A stretch of 14,888 nt of DNA from Clostridiales bacterium. Its GTDB lineage: Bacteria > Bacillota > Clostridia > Oscillospirales > Oscillospiraceae. Positions 1-6,332 of this stretch are shown here, piece by piece. Location of the stretch: assembly GCA_003533405.1 (NCBI GenBank), contig DQDL01000098.1:1-14888 (forward strand). Direction: 5' to 3'. A program made the translations under genes and the position numbers. The first letter of the stretch is position 1. Every line of letters begins with the position of its first letter. The notes under the pieces are model-generated. The model was given only the letters and a program-made list of their open reading frames with translations. It had not been told where the DNA came from and searched no databases.

Positions 1-45
1 TGCGCCGATAGGTTGATGTACAGGCCACACTTTAAGGTGCACCCT

Positions 46-136
46 CCGGTCGGGCTGACGCAATAACGGATAGCAGAAACTTACATGTGGATTGAAAAAC
101 CGGTCGGGCTGGCGCAAAAACGATATGCAGAAGTTG
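46..136. repeat. Two imperfect direct repeats at the window edge
   Basis: A unit beginning CCGGTCGGGCT occurs at 46-82 and again at 100-136, a 54-bp period. The first 11 bases are identical and about four fifths of the whole unit matches. The extreme left end (TGCGCCGATAG) loosely resembles the middle of the unit, so an array may continue leftward. The repeats lie just past the stop codon of the DtxR-type gene. No coding potential or hairpin terminator was recognised here. Confidence 0.5.
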
Positions 137-496
137 TTAATCGAGACTGAAATGTTTTTTTATCGCTTCAAACGAGCGGTCGCTCAGGTCGTGCTCCATT
201 TTGCAGGCGTCGGATAGCGCCGTCTCCTCGTCCACGCCGAGTGCCATCAGCGTCTTTGACAGGACGATATGCCGCTCATATATCTTCTCGGCGATATGCC
301 TGCCCTTTTCCGTCAGCGCAATGCGGCCGTCGGCATCAACGATAATGCAGCCGTCGGTCTTGAGCCTTGCCAGCCCCCTGCTGACCGACGGCTTTGAATA
401 ACCGAGATCGTCGGCAACATCGACCGCCCGAACGGTGGGCTTTTTCTTGCCCAAAACCAATATAGTTTCAAGGTACATTTCGCCGGATTCGTGCAT
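137..496 (-). CDS. DtxR/IdeR-type metal-dependent transcriptional repressor, short form
   Basis: This is a 119-residue protein with an N-terminal winged helix (about residues 5-65, recognition segment around YSKPSVSRGLARL) and the dimerisation/metal domain of the DtxR/MntR family. It stops there and lacks the SH3-like third domain, as MntR-size members do. Aligned by eye to DtxR, the primary-site ligands Met10, Cys102, Glu105 and His106 correspond to Met7, Cys98, Glu101 and His102; His76 matches His79. MntR would have Asp and Glu/Asp where Met7 and Cys98 sit, so the set favours Fe(II) sensing over Mn(II). Two ancillary-site ligands (DtxR Glu83, His98) appear to be replaced. The ATG at 494-496 has an AAGGAG-type site at 504-510. 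The promoter at 528-555 overlaps a family-like operator, which suggests autoregulation. The family is secure; the metal is inferred. Confidence 0.9.
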   Translation of the reverse strand: MHESGEMYLETILVLGKKKPTVRAVDVADDLGYSKPSVSRGLARLKTDGCIIVDADGRIALTEKGRHIAEKIYERHIVLSKTLMALGVDEETALSDACKMEHDLSDRSFEAIKKHFSLD

Positions 497-527
497 GATG
501 ATACTCCTTAATCTGCTCTTTGGGATT

Positions 528-555
528 ATTATATCAGTTTGCCCACGGAAGTCAA
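528..555 (-). promoter_or_regulatory. Promoter of the DtxR-type repressor gene
   Basis: Read on the minus strand: TTGACT (550-555), a 16-bp spacer, and TATAAT (528-533), about 30 bp from the start codon. The -35 abuts operator 1, so the repressor probably controls its own transcription. Confidence 0.7.
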
Positions 556-572
556 GTTGCTTTTGGCTAACT
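555..572 (-). promoter_or_regulatory. DtxR-like operator 1 (autoregulatory)
   Basis: The minus strand reads AGTTAGCCAAAAGCAACT, an imperfect palindrome matching operators 2 and 3 except in the right half. It is embedded in a longer inverted repeat, GTCAAGTT (551-558) with AACTTGAC (569-576). It touches the -35 of the repressor gene. The AGTTAGCC half-site resembles the TTAGGTTAGCCTAACC-type sites bound by DtxR/IdeR proteins. Confidence 0.6.
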
Positions 573-636
573 TGACGAAAAAACTTTGAGTTTCCTGTGT
601 AATAATAAAATTATTTGATTTTTTTCAAAAAAACTA

Positions 637-665
637 TTGACAAGTTAGCCAAGGGTAACTATAAT
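637..665 (+). promoter_or_regulatory. Strong sigma-70/A-type promoter facing the non-coding region
   Basis: TTGACA (637-642), an exact 17-bp spacer, and TATAAT (660-665): both hexamers are perfect consensus. The expected start is near 672. The spacer is almost entirely occupied by operator 2. No gene on this strand follows before position 10582, so the promoter must serve the non-coding segment ending at 1203. Confidence 0.85.
643..660 (+). promoter_or_regulatory. DtxR-like operator 2 inside the promoter spacer
   Basis: AGTTAGCCAAGGGTAACT is a near-palindrome (AGTTAgCC / GGgTAACT) filling the spacer between -35 and -10. A bound repressor would block RNA polymerase directly. Confidence 0.7.
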
Positions 666-674
666 AAGACCATA

Positions 675-692
675 AGTTAGCTAAGGGTAACT
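675..692 (+). promoter_or_regulatory. DtxR-like operator 3 at the transcript start
   Basis: AGTTAGCTAAGGGTAACT differs from operator 2 at a single base and starts about 3 nt after the predicted transcription start. It lies exactly 32 bp from operator 2, three helical turns, so two repressor dimers would sit on the same face of the DNA. Confidence 0.7.
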
Positions 693-1164
693 CAAACCGA
701 TGTCCGAGGTTTCTACATATTGAGTGAAACGATTTGCTACCTCAGATCCTTTACATCAAGCCAAGCTTCGGATATCCCAACTTAAACTTAGTATACTTCC
801 TTTCTATGATCCCCCCATACACCTCTTCGGACTGACATGACCGACCGACAGGCCGAAGCTCAGACCATGACACCTCTCTCAATGACAAGGGTCTGAGAAG
901 ATGAACCTCAGGGGGTCGGAAGTCGGACGCCGTACTCTTCAGATGCTTGTACGCTCCGGCCTGACCGTTCCCCTGAGGCTCAAAAAAACAACTAACTGAC
1001 AAGCAACCTTTACCTTCCCCTTTTTGATCTCCAACGCTTGCAACTAACATCATTTGCGCTACAGTTTAATTTCACACAACAGAAACAATGCCATAACCGT
1101 CTGCGCAGGCAGTGCGGAAACTCCTCAAAATATCCCCCAATAAACACAAAACTTTGCGCAAAGG

Positions 1165-1203
1165 AAAGCTCGGGTGTTCGCCTTGAATACCCGAGCTTTT
1201 TCC
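1165..1203 (+). terminator. Intrinsic terminator of the candidate RNA
   Basis: AAAGCTCGGGT (1165-1175) pairs perfectly with ACCCGAGCTTT (1189-1199) and runs into a T-tract to 1201. On the + strand this is a good Rho-independent terminator. On the minus strand the T-run is shorter, though it could back up the terminator at 1211-1236. Confidence 0.8.
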
Positions 1204-1210
1204 GTGTAAC

Positions 1211-1236
1211 AAGCCCCCGTGTCTCCACGGGGGCTT
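1211..1236 (-). terminator. Terminator of the first LRR protein gene
   Basis: AAGCCCCCGTG (1211-1221) and CACGGGGGCTT (1226-1236) form a perfect 11-bp stem with a 4-nt loop, 6 nt past the stop codon of the minus-strand gene. The T-tract after it is poor, so termination may also rely on the next hairpin. Confidence 0.7.
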
Positions 1237-1242
1237 TGTGGG

Positions 1243-3057
1243 TTATTTTGTTGCTTTGATGCTGACAGTGGCGCTCTGTGCGGAGTTTGCGTTGGAGTTC
1301 GATGCACAGACGGCTTTGACCTTGTAATAATACTTGGTGTTTTTCTTTGCACCGGTGTTTACATAGCTTGTTTTTGTGGTGCTGTCCCAGTAGCTAAAGT
1401 TCTTACCGTCGGTGGAACGGTAGATGTAATACTTATCTGCACCCGTGACCGCATTCCAAGTCAGCTTCGGCTTGCCGTTTGCGGTGGTGATGCTGACGCT
1501 CGGCTTTGCAAGCGAGGTGAACAGGCTCTTGGTGCTGCTGTTTGCGGAAACGACATTCTTGCCGTTAACTACAGCAACCGCCTTGACACGGTAGTAGTAC
1601 TTCGTACCCGATGCTGCGCCGGAGTTGGTGTAGCTGGTCTTGGTCGTGCTGTCCCAATACTTGAAATTCACGCCATCGGTAGAACGATATATCCAATACT
1701 TCGTTGCGCCCGAAACAGCTTTCCAGCTCAGTTTTGGCTTTCCATTAGACCGATTTATGCTCACCGTCGGTGCTGCGGGCTTGCACAGGATGCCCTTGGA
1801 GACGCTGTAATCCGAGGCATAGTTCTTGCCGTCAACCACGGCAACGGCCTTGACTTTATAATAGTAAGTCGTTCCGATGGAAGTTGAGTTGTTCGTGTAA
1901 CTCGTTTTTGTCGTGCTGTCGTAATACCTAAAGTTCTTGCCGTCAGTGGAGCGATACACCCAATACTTCGCCGCTCCGTCAACTGCGCTCCAACTAATCT
2001 TCGGCTTGCCCGCCGAGGTAGTTATCTTGAGCTCGGGAGCCTTGGGTGCAGGCTTATAATTGGGGTCAGCCGCACCGCAGATCGTGCACTTGCCGTTTTT
2101 GTAGCTGTGAGTGTGTGCGTTTTTAAAATGAATAGTCGAATTCTGAAGAGCATAATTAATGTGACCTATGTTTTCAATCTCCTGCCATTGCTCATTAGTT
2201 CCCAAATAATAAACATCCTTTAACGCATCGCAGCCATTGAACGCCAAATCTCCAATGCTCTTTACGCTTGCTGGAATTGTGATGCTGTTAAGTGCTTTGC
2301 AGTGATAGAAAGCACTATCTCCGATTTTCACAATGCCATCTGGAATCACAATGTTTGTCAAGCTTTCGCAGGCAAGAAATGCGCTGTCGCTGATGGTCTT
2401 GATGCTGCTTGGCAGTGTGACGCTGCTGAGGTGTTTGCACTCTTGGAACACCATACCACCAATACTTGTAACACTTTTCGGAATAACAATGCTCTCCAGT
2501 CCGCTTCTTTGAAATGCACCGCCTTCAATTTTAGTTACGCTGTTTGGTATTGTGATCTGCTTTAGCCGCCAACAGCCCCAAAACACAGAACCTTCAAGTA
2601 CAGTTAGACCGTTAGGGATATTAATAGTTTCTAACTCGCAGTCCGAAAATGCACAAGGACCAATATATTTTACACCGTCTGGAATTTTTAAGCTTGTTAT
2701 GTCACATCCATCAAACGCAAAGCTGCCAATACTTGTAATACTGTCCGGTATAGTCACATCCCTCAGATTATAGTAGGAATGAAACGCATCATTTCCAATG
2801 CTCGTAACTCCTTTACTTATAACAACTTTCTCTATTGATGCTAAAAAATCCATCCATGGAGCATAATAATCGTTTAGATAATCATAGTCCTCCATCGCAC
2901 CCGAACCGCTAATTGTCAGTACGCTGCCGTCAAGCCTCCATGTGAGGTTGTCGCCGCACTTGCCGCTGGTGGGTGTCGAATCAGCAAACGCTCCGACGGG
3001 GAGCAGCGTGACCACTAGACACAGTACGAGAAAAACGCTTAGAATTTTCTTTCTCAT
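1243..3057 (-). CDS. Secreted BspA-like leucine-rich-repeat protein with three FN3-like modules
   Basis: This is a 604-residue exported protein. Residues 1-25 are a typical Sec signal peptide (MRKK, hydrophobic core, AFA before the cut). Residues 35-310 hold BspA/LRR_5-type repeats with the recurring pattern IP.sV..IG..AF..C..L. A short HTHSYKNGKCTICG segment follows (about 315-330) with one CxxC pair. Three fibronectin-III-like modules (about 340-425, 428-515, 518-604) share the motifs KYW.YRSTDGKNF, STTKTSY and YYYKVKAV. No LPXTG, GW or transmembrane anchor is visible, so it is released or non-covalently surface-bound. Such proteins are usually linked to adhesion or interaction with host or dietary matter; the ligand is unknown. 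The ATG at 3055-3057 has AAGGAG upstream. It is a paralogue of the next gene. Its LRR part is visibly more AT-rich than its FN3 part. Confidence 0.85.
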   Translation of the reverse strand: MRKKILSVFLVLCLVVTLLPVGAFADSTPTSGKCGDNLTWRLDGSVLTISGSGAMEDYDYLNDYYAPWMDFLASIEKVVISKGVTSIGNDAFHSYYNLRDVTIPDSITSIGSFAFDGCDITSLKIPDGVKYIGPCAFSDCELETINIPNGLTVLEGSVFWGCWRLKQITIPNSVTKIEGGAFQRSGLESIVIPKSVTSIGGMVFQECKHLSSVTLPSSIKTISDSAFLACESLTNIVIPDGIVKIGDSAFYHCKALNSITIPASVKSIGDLAFNGCDALKDVYYLGTNEQWQEIENIGHINYALQNSTIHFKNAHTHSYKNGKCTICGAADPNYKPAPKAPELKITTSAGKPKISWSAVDGAAKYWVYRSTDGKNFRYYDSTTKTSYTNNSTSIGTTYYYKVKAVAVVDGKNYASDYSVSKGILCKPAAPTVSINRSNGKPKLSWKAVSGATKYWIYRSTDGVNFKYWDSTTKTSYTNSGAASGTKYYYRVKAVAVVNGKNVVSANSSTKSLFTSLAKPSVSITTANGKPKLTWNAVTGADKYYIYRSTDGKNFSYWDSTTKTSYVNTGAKKNTKYYYKVKAVCASNSNANSAQSATVSIKATK

Positions 3058-3102
3058 CTTTTCCTTCTCCTTATATTAATAAAAATCGCCGCATATAACA
3101 GC

Positions 3103-3156
3103 CGGTGTATATCCACCGTTGATTGATTGTATCACGATTTCATATGCACAACGGTG
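3103..3156 (-). promoter_or_regulatory. Possible extended -10 promoter with inverted repeats, upstream of the 604-residue LRR gene
   Basis: The minus strand carries TGaTACAAT (-10 at 3126-3131) but no convincing -35. It lies between CACCGTTG (3114-3121) and CAACGGTG (3149-3156), a perfect 8-bp inverted repeat. CGGTG (3103-3107) and CACCG (3114-3118) form a second, smaller one. These could be regulator sites. Confidence 0.35.
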
Positions 3157-3235
3157 CAGGCTGCATAATTGGTAAGGTTATGTACATAATTTGCGCTTAA
3201 GCCCGATTTATCAAGAAAAAAGTTCTGCATAACGA

Positions 3236-3272
3236 CGAAAAACACCCCTGTGCGGTTTGCACAGGGGTGTTG
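3236..3272 (-). terminator. Terminator of the second LRR protein gene
   Basis: On the minus strand a 12-bp stem (ACACCCCTGTGC / GCACAGGGGTGT, covering 3242-3270) with a short loop is followed by TTTTTC. It lies about 15 nt beyond the stop codon at 3285. Confidence 0.9.
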
Positions 3273-3284
3273 GTTGGTTAATTC

Positions 3285-5303
3285 TTACTTTGCGGTTATC
3301 GAGACGGGGTAGCTGTAGGCCGAGGGGATGGCGAAGGTGCCGTTATACAGTGCAACGGCCTGCACCTTGTAGTAATACTTCTTGCCCGCCTTGACATTCT
3401 TGTCGATGTAGCTCGTATTCTTGGTCTCGTTGAGGAAGTAGTAGGTCTTGCCGTCGGTCGAGACGAACACCCAGTAGAGCTTTGCGCCGGAAACGGAGTT
3501 CCATGTGATCTTCGGATCGCCCTTGTAGGTGGTGATCTTAAGCGTCGGCGCCTTGGTGGAGACCCACACGAAGTCGGAGTTGCTGTAGACGGATGCGTAG
3601 TTGTTGCCGTTTACGACCTTGACGGCCTTGACCTTGTACCAATAGCGCTGTGCAATTGTGGTGGAATTATTGGTGTAGGTGGTCTTGGTCGTGCTGTCGT
3701 AGTACTTGTAGTTCGTGCCGTCGGTCGAGCGGTAGATCCAGTACTTATCGGCACCCTTGACCGAATTCCAGCTCAGCTTCGGCTTGCCTGCCGAGCGTGT
3801 GAGCGTCAGCTTCGGAGCTGCGGGCTTGCAGCGGATGCTCCTCGTGTTGCTGTACACGGAGGCGACATCCTTGCCGTCGACGGCCTTGACCGCCTTGACC
3901 TTGTAGTAATACAGCGTGCCGACATTGGTCGCATTGTTGGTGTAGCTGGTTTTGCTCGTCCTGTCGTAGTACTTAAAGTTCTTGCCGTCTGTCGAGCGAT
4001 AGATCCAGTACTTATATGCGCCGTCAACGGAGTTCCAATATATCTTCGGGTGGCCGGATACGGTGGTTATCTTGAGTGCGGGGGCGGCGATGTACTTCGG
4101 GTCTGCCGCACCGCAGCGTGTGCACTTGCCGTTTTTGTAGCTGTGGCCGAGCGCGTTGGTGTAGGTGTCCTTGTAGCTGTTGCCGCAAGAGACGCAGGTG
4201 TGGGTAGTGTAGCCTTTCTCGGTGCAGGTCGGTGCGGTAACGGCGGTCGTGTAGCTGTGAGTGTGCTCCTCAAAGTGTACGGTCGCCTTGTCGAGCGCCG
4301 TGTTGGTGTCCTTGACGATCTCCACTGCGTTCCACTGTGCAGAGGTTCCTTTGTAGTACACATCGGAAAGGCCGGTGCAGTTATAAAACGCTTTGCCCTC
4401 AATGCTCTTGACGCTGCTCGGGACGGTAACGCTCTTAAGGCTCGTGCAGTCGTTGAAGGTTCCGTAGCTTATGGTTGAAACGCCGTTCGGCATAGTGGCG
4501 GTCTTAAGTGCGGTGCACTGATTGAATGCGAAATGCGACACGCTGATAACACTGTCGGGAACGGTGACGCTCTCAAGATTTTTGCAGGCGTAGAACGCTG
4601 CGTAGCCAATGGTCTTGAGGCCGTCGGGGATCGTCACACTCTTGAATTGGCTTCCATGGAACGCATCGTTGTTTATGGTCACAACGCTGCTCGGGATAGC
4701 ATATGCGGCATCGGTCTTGCCTGCGGGATAGGCAATAAGGACGGTTTTTTCCTTGTTGAGCAGAACGCCGTTTTCCGAGGAATAAGTGCCGTTTTCCGCT
4801 GCTGCATTGATGCTCTCAAGAGCGGCGCAGCCGAAAAACGGGCCGTACCCGATCTCGGTAACGCCGCTCGGAATGGTGATGCTCTTAAGGCTCGTGCAGT
4901 TTTCAAACGCTTCCTGACCGATGGTTTTCAGGCTGCTGGGGAGCGTGATGCTCTCAAGCGCAGTACAGCTTGAAAATGCGCAAAAGTCGATGGTCTCAAG
5001 GCTCTCCGGGAGCACTACGGTCGTAAGCGCCGCACAATTATCAAACGCCCCTGCACCGACAGTGGTAACGCCCTGTTCGATGACGAGCTTGGTTATCTGG
5101 TCTTTAAAATCATCCCAAGCCGCATACCAAGTGCAATCGCTCATTTCTCCGCTGCCGGAGACGGTGAGCGTGCCGTTGTCAAAGACCCATGCGATGTTGT
5201 CGCCGTCCGTGCCGCTTATGGGCTCGGAGTCGGCAAAGGCTGCCGGAATCAGCGTAAACACAAAGCACAGAGCCAAGGCAAAGCTGAGTATTCTTTTTTT
5301 CAT
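3285..5303 (-). CDS. Secreted BspA-like leucine-rich-repeat protein with zinc-ribbon-like spacer and three FN3-like modules
   Basis: This is a 672-residue paralogue of the neighbouring LRR protein. The start chosen is the ATG at 5301-5303, preceded by GGAGGAG (5306-5313) and giving a clean signal peptide (MKKRILSFALALCF..., cut after AFA near residue 24). An open frame runs 40 codons further upstream but would place a basic, non-signal stretch first. LRR_5 repeats cover about residues 35-345. Residues 346-405 form a Cys-rich linker with PTCTEKGYTTHTC..CG and GKCTRCG motifs, common in secreted Clostridia proteins and possibly metal-binding. Three FN3-like modules follow (about 408-492, 496-580, 584-672). 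No cell-wall sorting signal is seen. Probable role: surface or secreted adhesion/recognition, inferred from domain type only. It has its own leader and terminator, so the two paralogues are separately transcribed. Confidence 0.87.
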   Translation of the reverse strand: MKKRILSFALALCFVFTLIPAAFADSEPISGTDGDNIAWVFDNGTLTVSGSGEMSDCTWYAAWDDFKDQITKLVIEQGVTTVGAGAFDNCAALTTVVLPESLETIDFCAFSSCTALESITLPSSLKTIGQEAFENCTSLKSITIPSGVTEIGYGPFFGCAALESINAAAENGTYSSENGVLLNKEKTVLIAYPAGKTDAAYAIPSSVVTINNDAFHGSQFKSVTIPDGLKTIGYAAFYACKNLESVTVPDSVISVSHFAFNQCTALKTATMPNGVSTISYGTFNDCTSLKSVTVPSSVKSIEGKAFYNCTGLSDVYYKGTSAQWNAVEIVKDTNTALDKATVHFEEHTHSYTTAVTAPTCTEKGYTTHTCVSCGNSYKDTYTNALGHSYKNGKCTRCGAADPKYIAAPALKITTVSGHPKIYWNSVDGAYKYWIYRSTDGKNFKYYDRTSKTSYTNNATNVGTLYYYKVKAVKAVDGKDVASVYSNTRSIRCKPAAPKLTLTRSAGKPKLSWNSVKGADKYWIYRSTDGTNYKYYDSTTKTTYTNNSTTIAQRYWYKVKAVKVVNGNNYASVYSNSDFVWVSTKAPTLKITTYKGDPKITWNSVSGAKLYWVFVSTDGKTYYFLNETKNTSYIDKNVKAGKKYYYKVQAVALYNGTFAIPSAYSYPVSITAK

Positions 5304-5337
5304 GTTTCTCCTCCTGTGTAAATTGTTTCTCCGTTTC

Positions 5338-5351
5338 GGTGTCAAGACACC
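5338..5351 (-). promoter_or_regulatory. 14-bp inverted repeat in the leader of the 672-residue LRR gene
   Basis: GGTGTC AA GACACC is a perfect 6-bp inverted repeat with a 2-bp centre, about 35 bp upstream of the start codon. Upstream, the minus strand has TATAAA as a possible -10. It could be a regulator site; no family is implied. Confidence 0.35.
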
Positions 5352-5401
5352 TTGTGGGTTTATAGTACCACATTTGCATTTCCTTGCCAAGAGCCGACGG
5401 C

Positions 5402-5429
5402 AAAAAATCCCCCGCAGAAACACGGGGGA
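5402..5429 (-). terminator. Terminator of the copper operon
   Basis: On the minus strand TCCCCCG (5423-5429) and CGGGGGA (5408-5414) form a 7-bp GC-rich stem followed by TTTTTT (5402-5407), just past the stop codon of the HMA-DsbD/SafE fusion gene. Confidence 0.85.
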
Positions 5430-5438
5430 CGAAAAAAA

Positions 5439-6332
5439 TCACAGCATTTTAATGCCCTTGACGGCGAGCATGAGACCCATAGTGATGATGAGGACGGTGC
5501 TCACTTTGAGGATGTATTTGTTATATTTTCTGGTCAGCGCATCGCCGAGCAGGCCGAACACGAGCATGCAAACGCTAGTACCGAGGCCGAACACGAGCAT
5601 CAGCGCCGCACCCAAAGCGGCCGAGCCTGCCGAGGCGGCGAAAAACCACATTGACGACAGCATGCCGCAGGGCATCACGCCGGTCAGAAGCCCGACTATA
5701 AACGGCGTGCCACGAAACCCGCAGGGCGAGCTCAGCCCCGGGCGCAGACGGCGCAGGAACGGCACGCCCCACATGCGAAGCCCGATGAGCACGACCAAAA
5801 GCCCCGCCACGATGAACACGGCGCTTTTTAGCTGCATGCTGAAAATGATATAGCTGCCCGCTGCGCCGAAAATTAGCCCCATGACCGTGTAGCCGACCAT
5901 GCGGCCGCCGTTATACGCAAGGGCGTTGTGCTGCGTGAGCATGATGCCGCCGCACATGCCGATGCAGTGCACGCCGCCGAGTAGCCCCGTCAGAAACACG
6001 AGCCCCAGCGACATTCCCTCGCCGACTTCGGGCATGCTCACCGCCTGCGTTAACGCCGTCAGCGCAAGGTACAGCACTGCGATGCAAGCAATGTCGAACA
6101 AATTCCACAGCAGGTTTTTTCTGCCCCTGCCGATGGGGAAGCCGTGCTTTGTAAGCGCCGCTTCTATCTCCGCTTCACTGACCCTTTCGGGGTCAAATTC
6201 GACGGCGACCTCGCTTTTCACATAGCTTGCCCTGACCGAATTTACACCGTCAAGGCGCTTTAAGATGCGGGCGATATCGTAGGTGCAGTTCGGGCAGACG
6301 ATGCCGTCGACTTTCGCTTCAAATGTGCTCAT
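5439..6332 (-). CDS. HMA domain fused to DsbD/SafE-like membrane protein
   Basis: This 297-residue protein has a cytoplasmic heavy-metal-associated domain (residues 1-68; metal-site C13-P-N-C16) joined to a hydrophobic part with about six helices (from about residue 78). The membrane part matches the DsbD_2/SafE-like group (COG2836 type). The first half carries GLLGGVHCIGMCGG (about 117-129) and the second LLTGVMPCGML (about 215-225). These are equivalent glycine/cysteine-rich helix pairs like those of CcdA and DsbD, giving candidate redox or copper-binding Cys127 and Cys222. The likely role is moving copper or reducing power across the membrane for copper handling. Sulfite export, as in the family name, is unlikely given the HMA domain and neighbours. 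The ATG overlaps the upstream stop as ATGA (6329-6332), so translation is coupled. Last gene of the copper operon, followed by a terminator. Confidence 0.8.
   Translation of the reverse strand: MSTFEAKVDGIVCPNCTYDIARILKRLDGVNSVRASYVKSEVAVEFDPERVSEAEIEAALTKHGFPIGRGRKNLLWNLFDIACIAVLYLALTALTQAVSMPEVGEGMSLGLVFLTGLLGGVHCIGMCGGIMLTQHNALAYNGGRMVGYTVMGLIFGAAGSYIIFSMQLKSAVFIVAGLLVVLIGLRMWGVPFLRRLRPGLSSPCGFRGTPFIVGLLTGVMPCGMLSSMWFFAASAGSAALGAALMLVFGLGTSVCMLVFGLLGDALTRKYNKYILKVSTVLIITMGLMLAVKGIKML

Larger units (their letters stand above)
672..1203 (+). ncRNA. Candidate large structured non-coding RNA under DtxR-type control
   Basis: A perfect promoter (start near 672) and an intrinsic terminator (1165-1203) bracket about 530 nt with no sizeable + strand ORF. 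The first 300 nt are rich in helices. 825-830 pairs with 853-858 and continues as 832-834 with 849-851. 859-866 (CTCAGACC) pairs with 890-897, directly stacked on the previous stem. 906-914 (CCTCAGGGG) pairs with 970-978, enclosing 931-935 with 949-953 and 924-927 with 955-958. 709-713 pairs with 726-730. The loop at 841-846 (CCGACC) is complementary to 914-919, a possible pseudoknot that would compete with the end of the 906-914 stem. The 3' half (990-1160) is A/C-rich and seems weakly folded. Operators 2 and 3 imply induction when the repressor loses its metal. I could not assign it to a known class; raiA, ROOL, OLE or another Rfam family remains possible. Alternatives are a decayed gene or a long leader that lost its coding region. 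Confidence 0.55.

Noticed and set aside
46..136. CRISPR array at the left edge
   Set aside because: Only two diverged copies with a spacer of about 17 bp, no palindromic repeat and no cas genes.
690..1010. Group II intron or tmRNA as an explanation of the structured region
   Set aside because: No GUGYG-type 5' end, no domain V hairpin, no reverse transcriptase, and no tRNA-like end or tag ORF were seen.
751..1053. 100-codon minus-strand ORF across the hairpin-rich region
   Set aside because: It has no clear promoter, its composition is dictated by the hairpins, no family is recognisable, and the opposing + strand has a perfect promoter and a terminator. I regard it as a by-product of the RNA structure.
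5304..5423. Forty-codon N-terminal extension of the 672-residue LRR protein
   Set aside because: The ATG at 5303 has an excellent ribosome site and exposes a proper signal peptide; the extension would bury it and runs back to the previous terminator.
4921..5853. 310-codon + strand ORF spanning the LRR gene start and the copper operon end
   Set aside because: It crosses a terminator, a leader and the starts and ends of two well-supported minus-strand genes; no recognisable protein.
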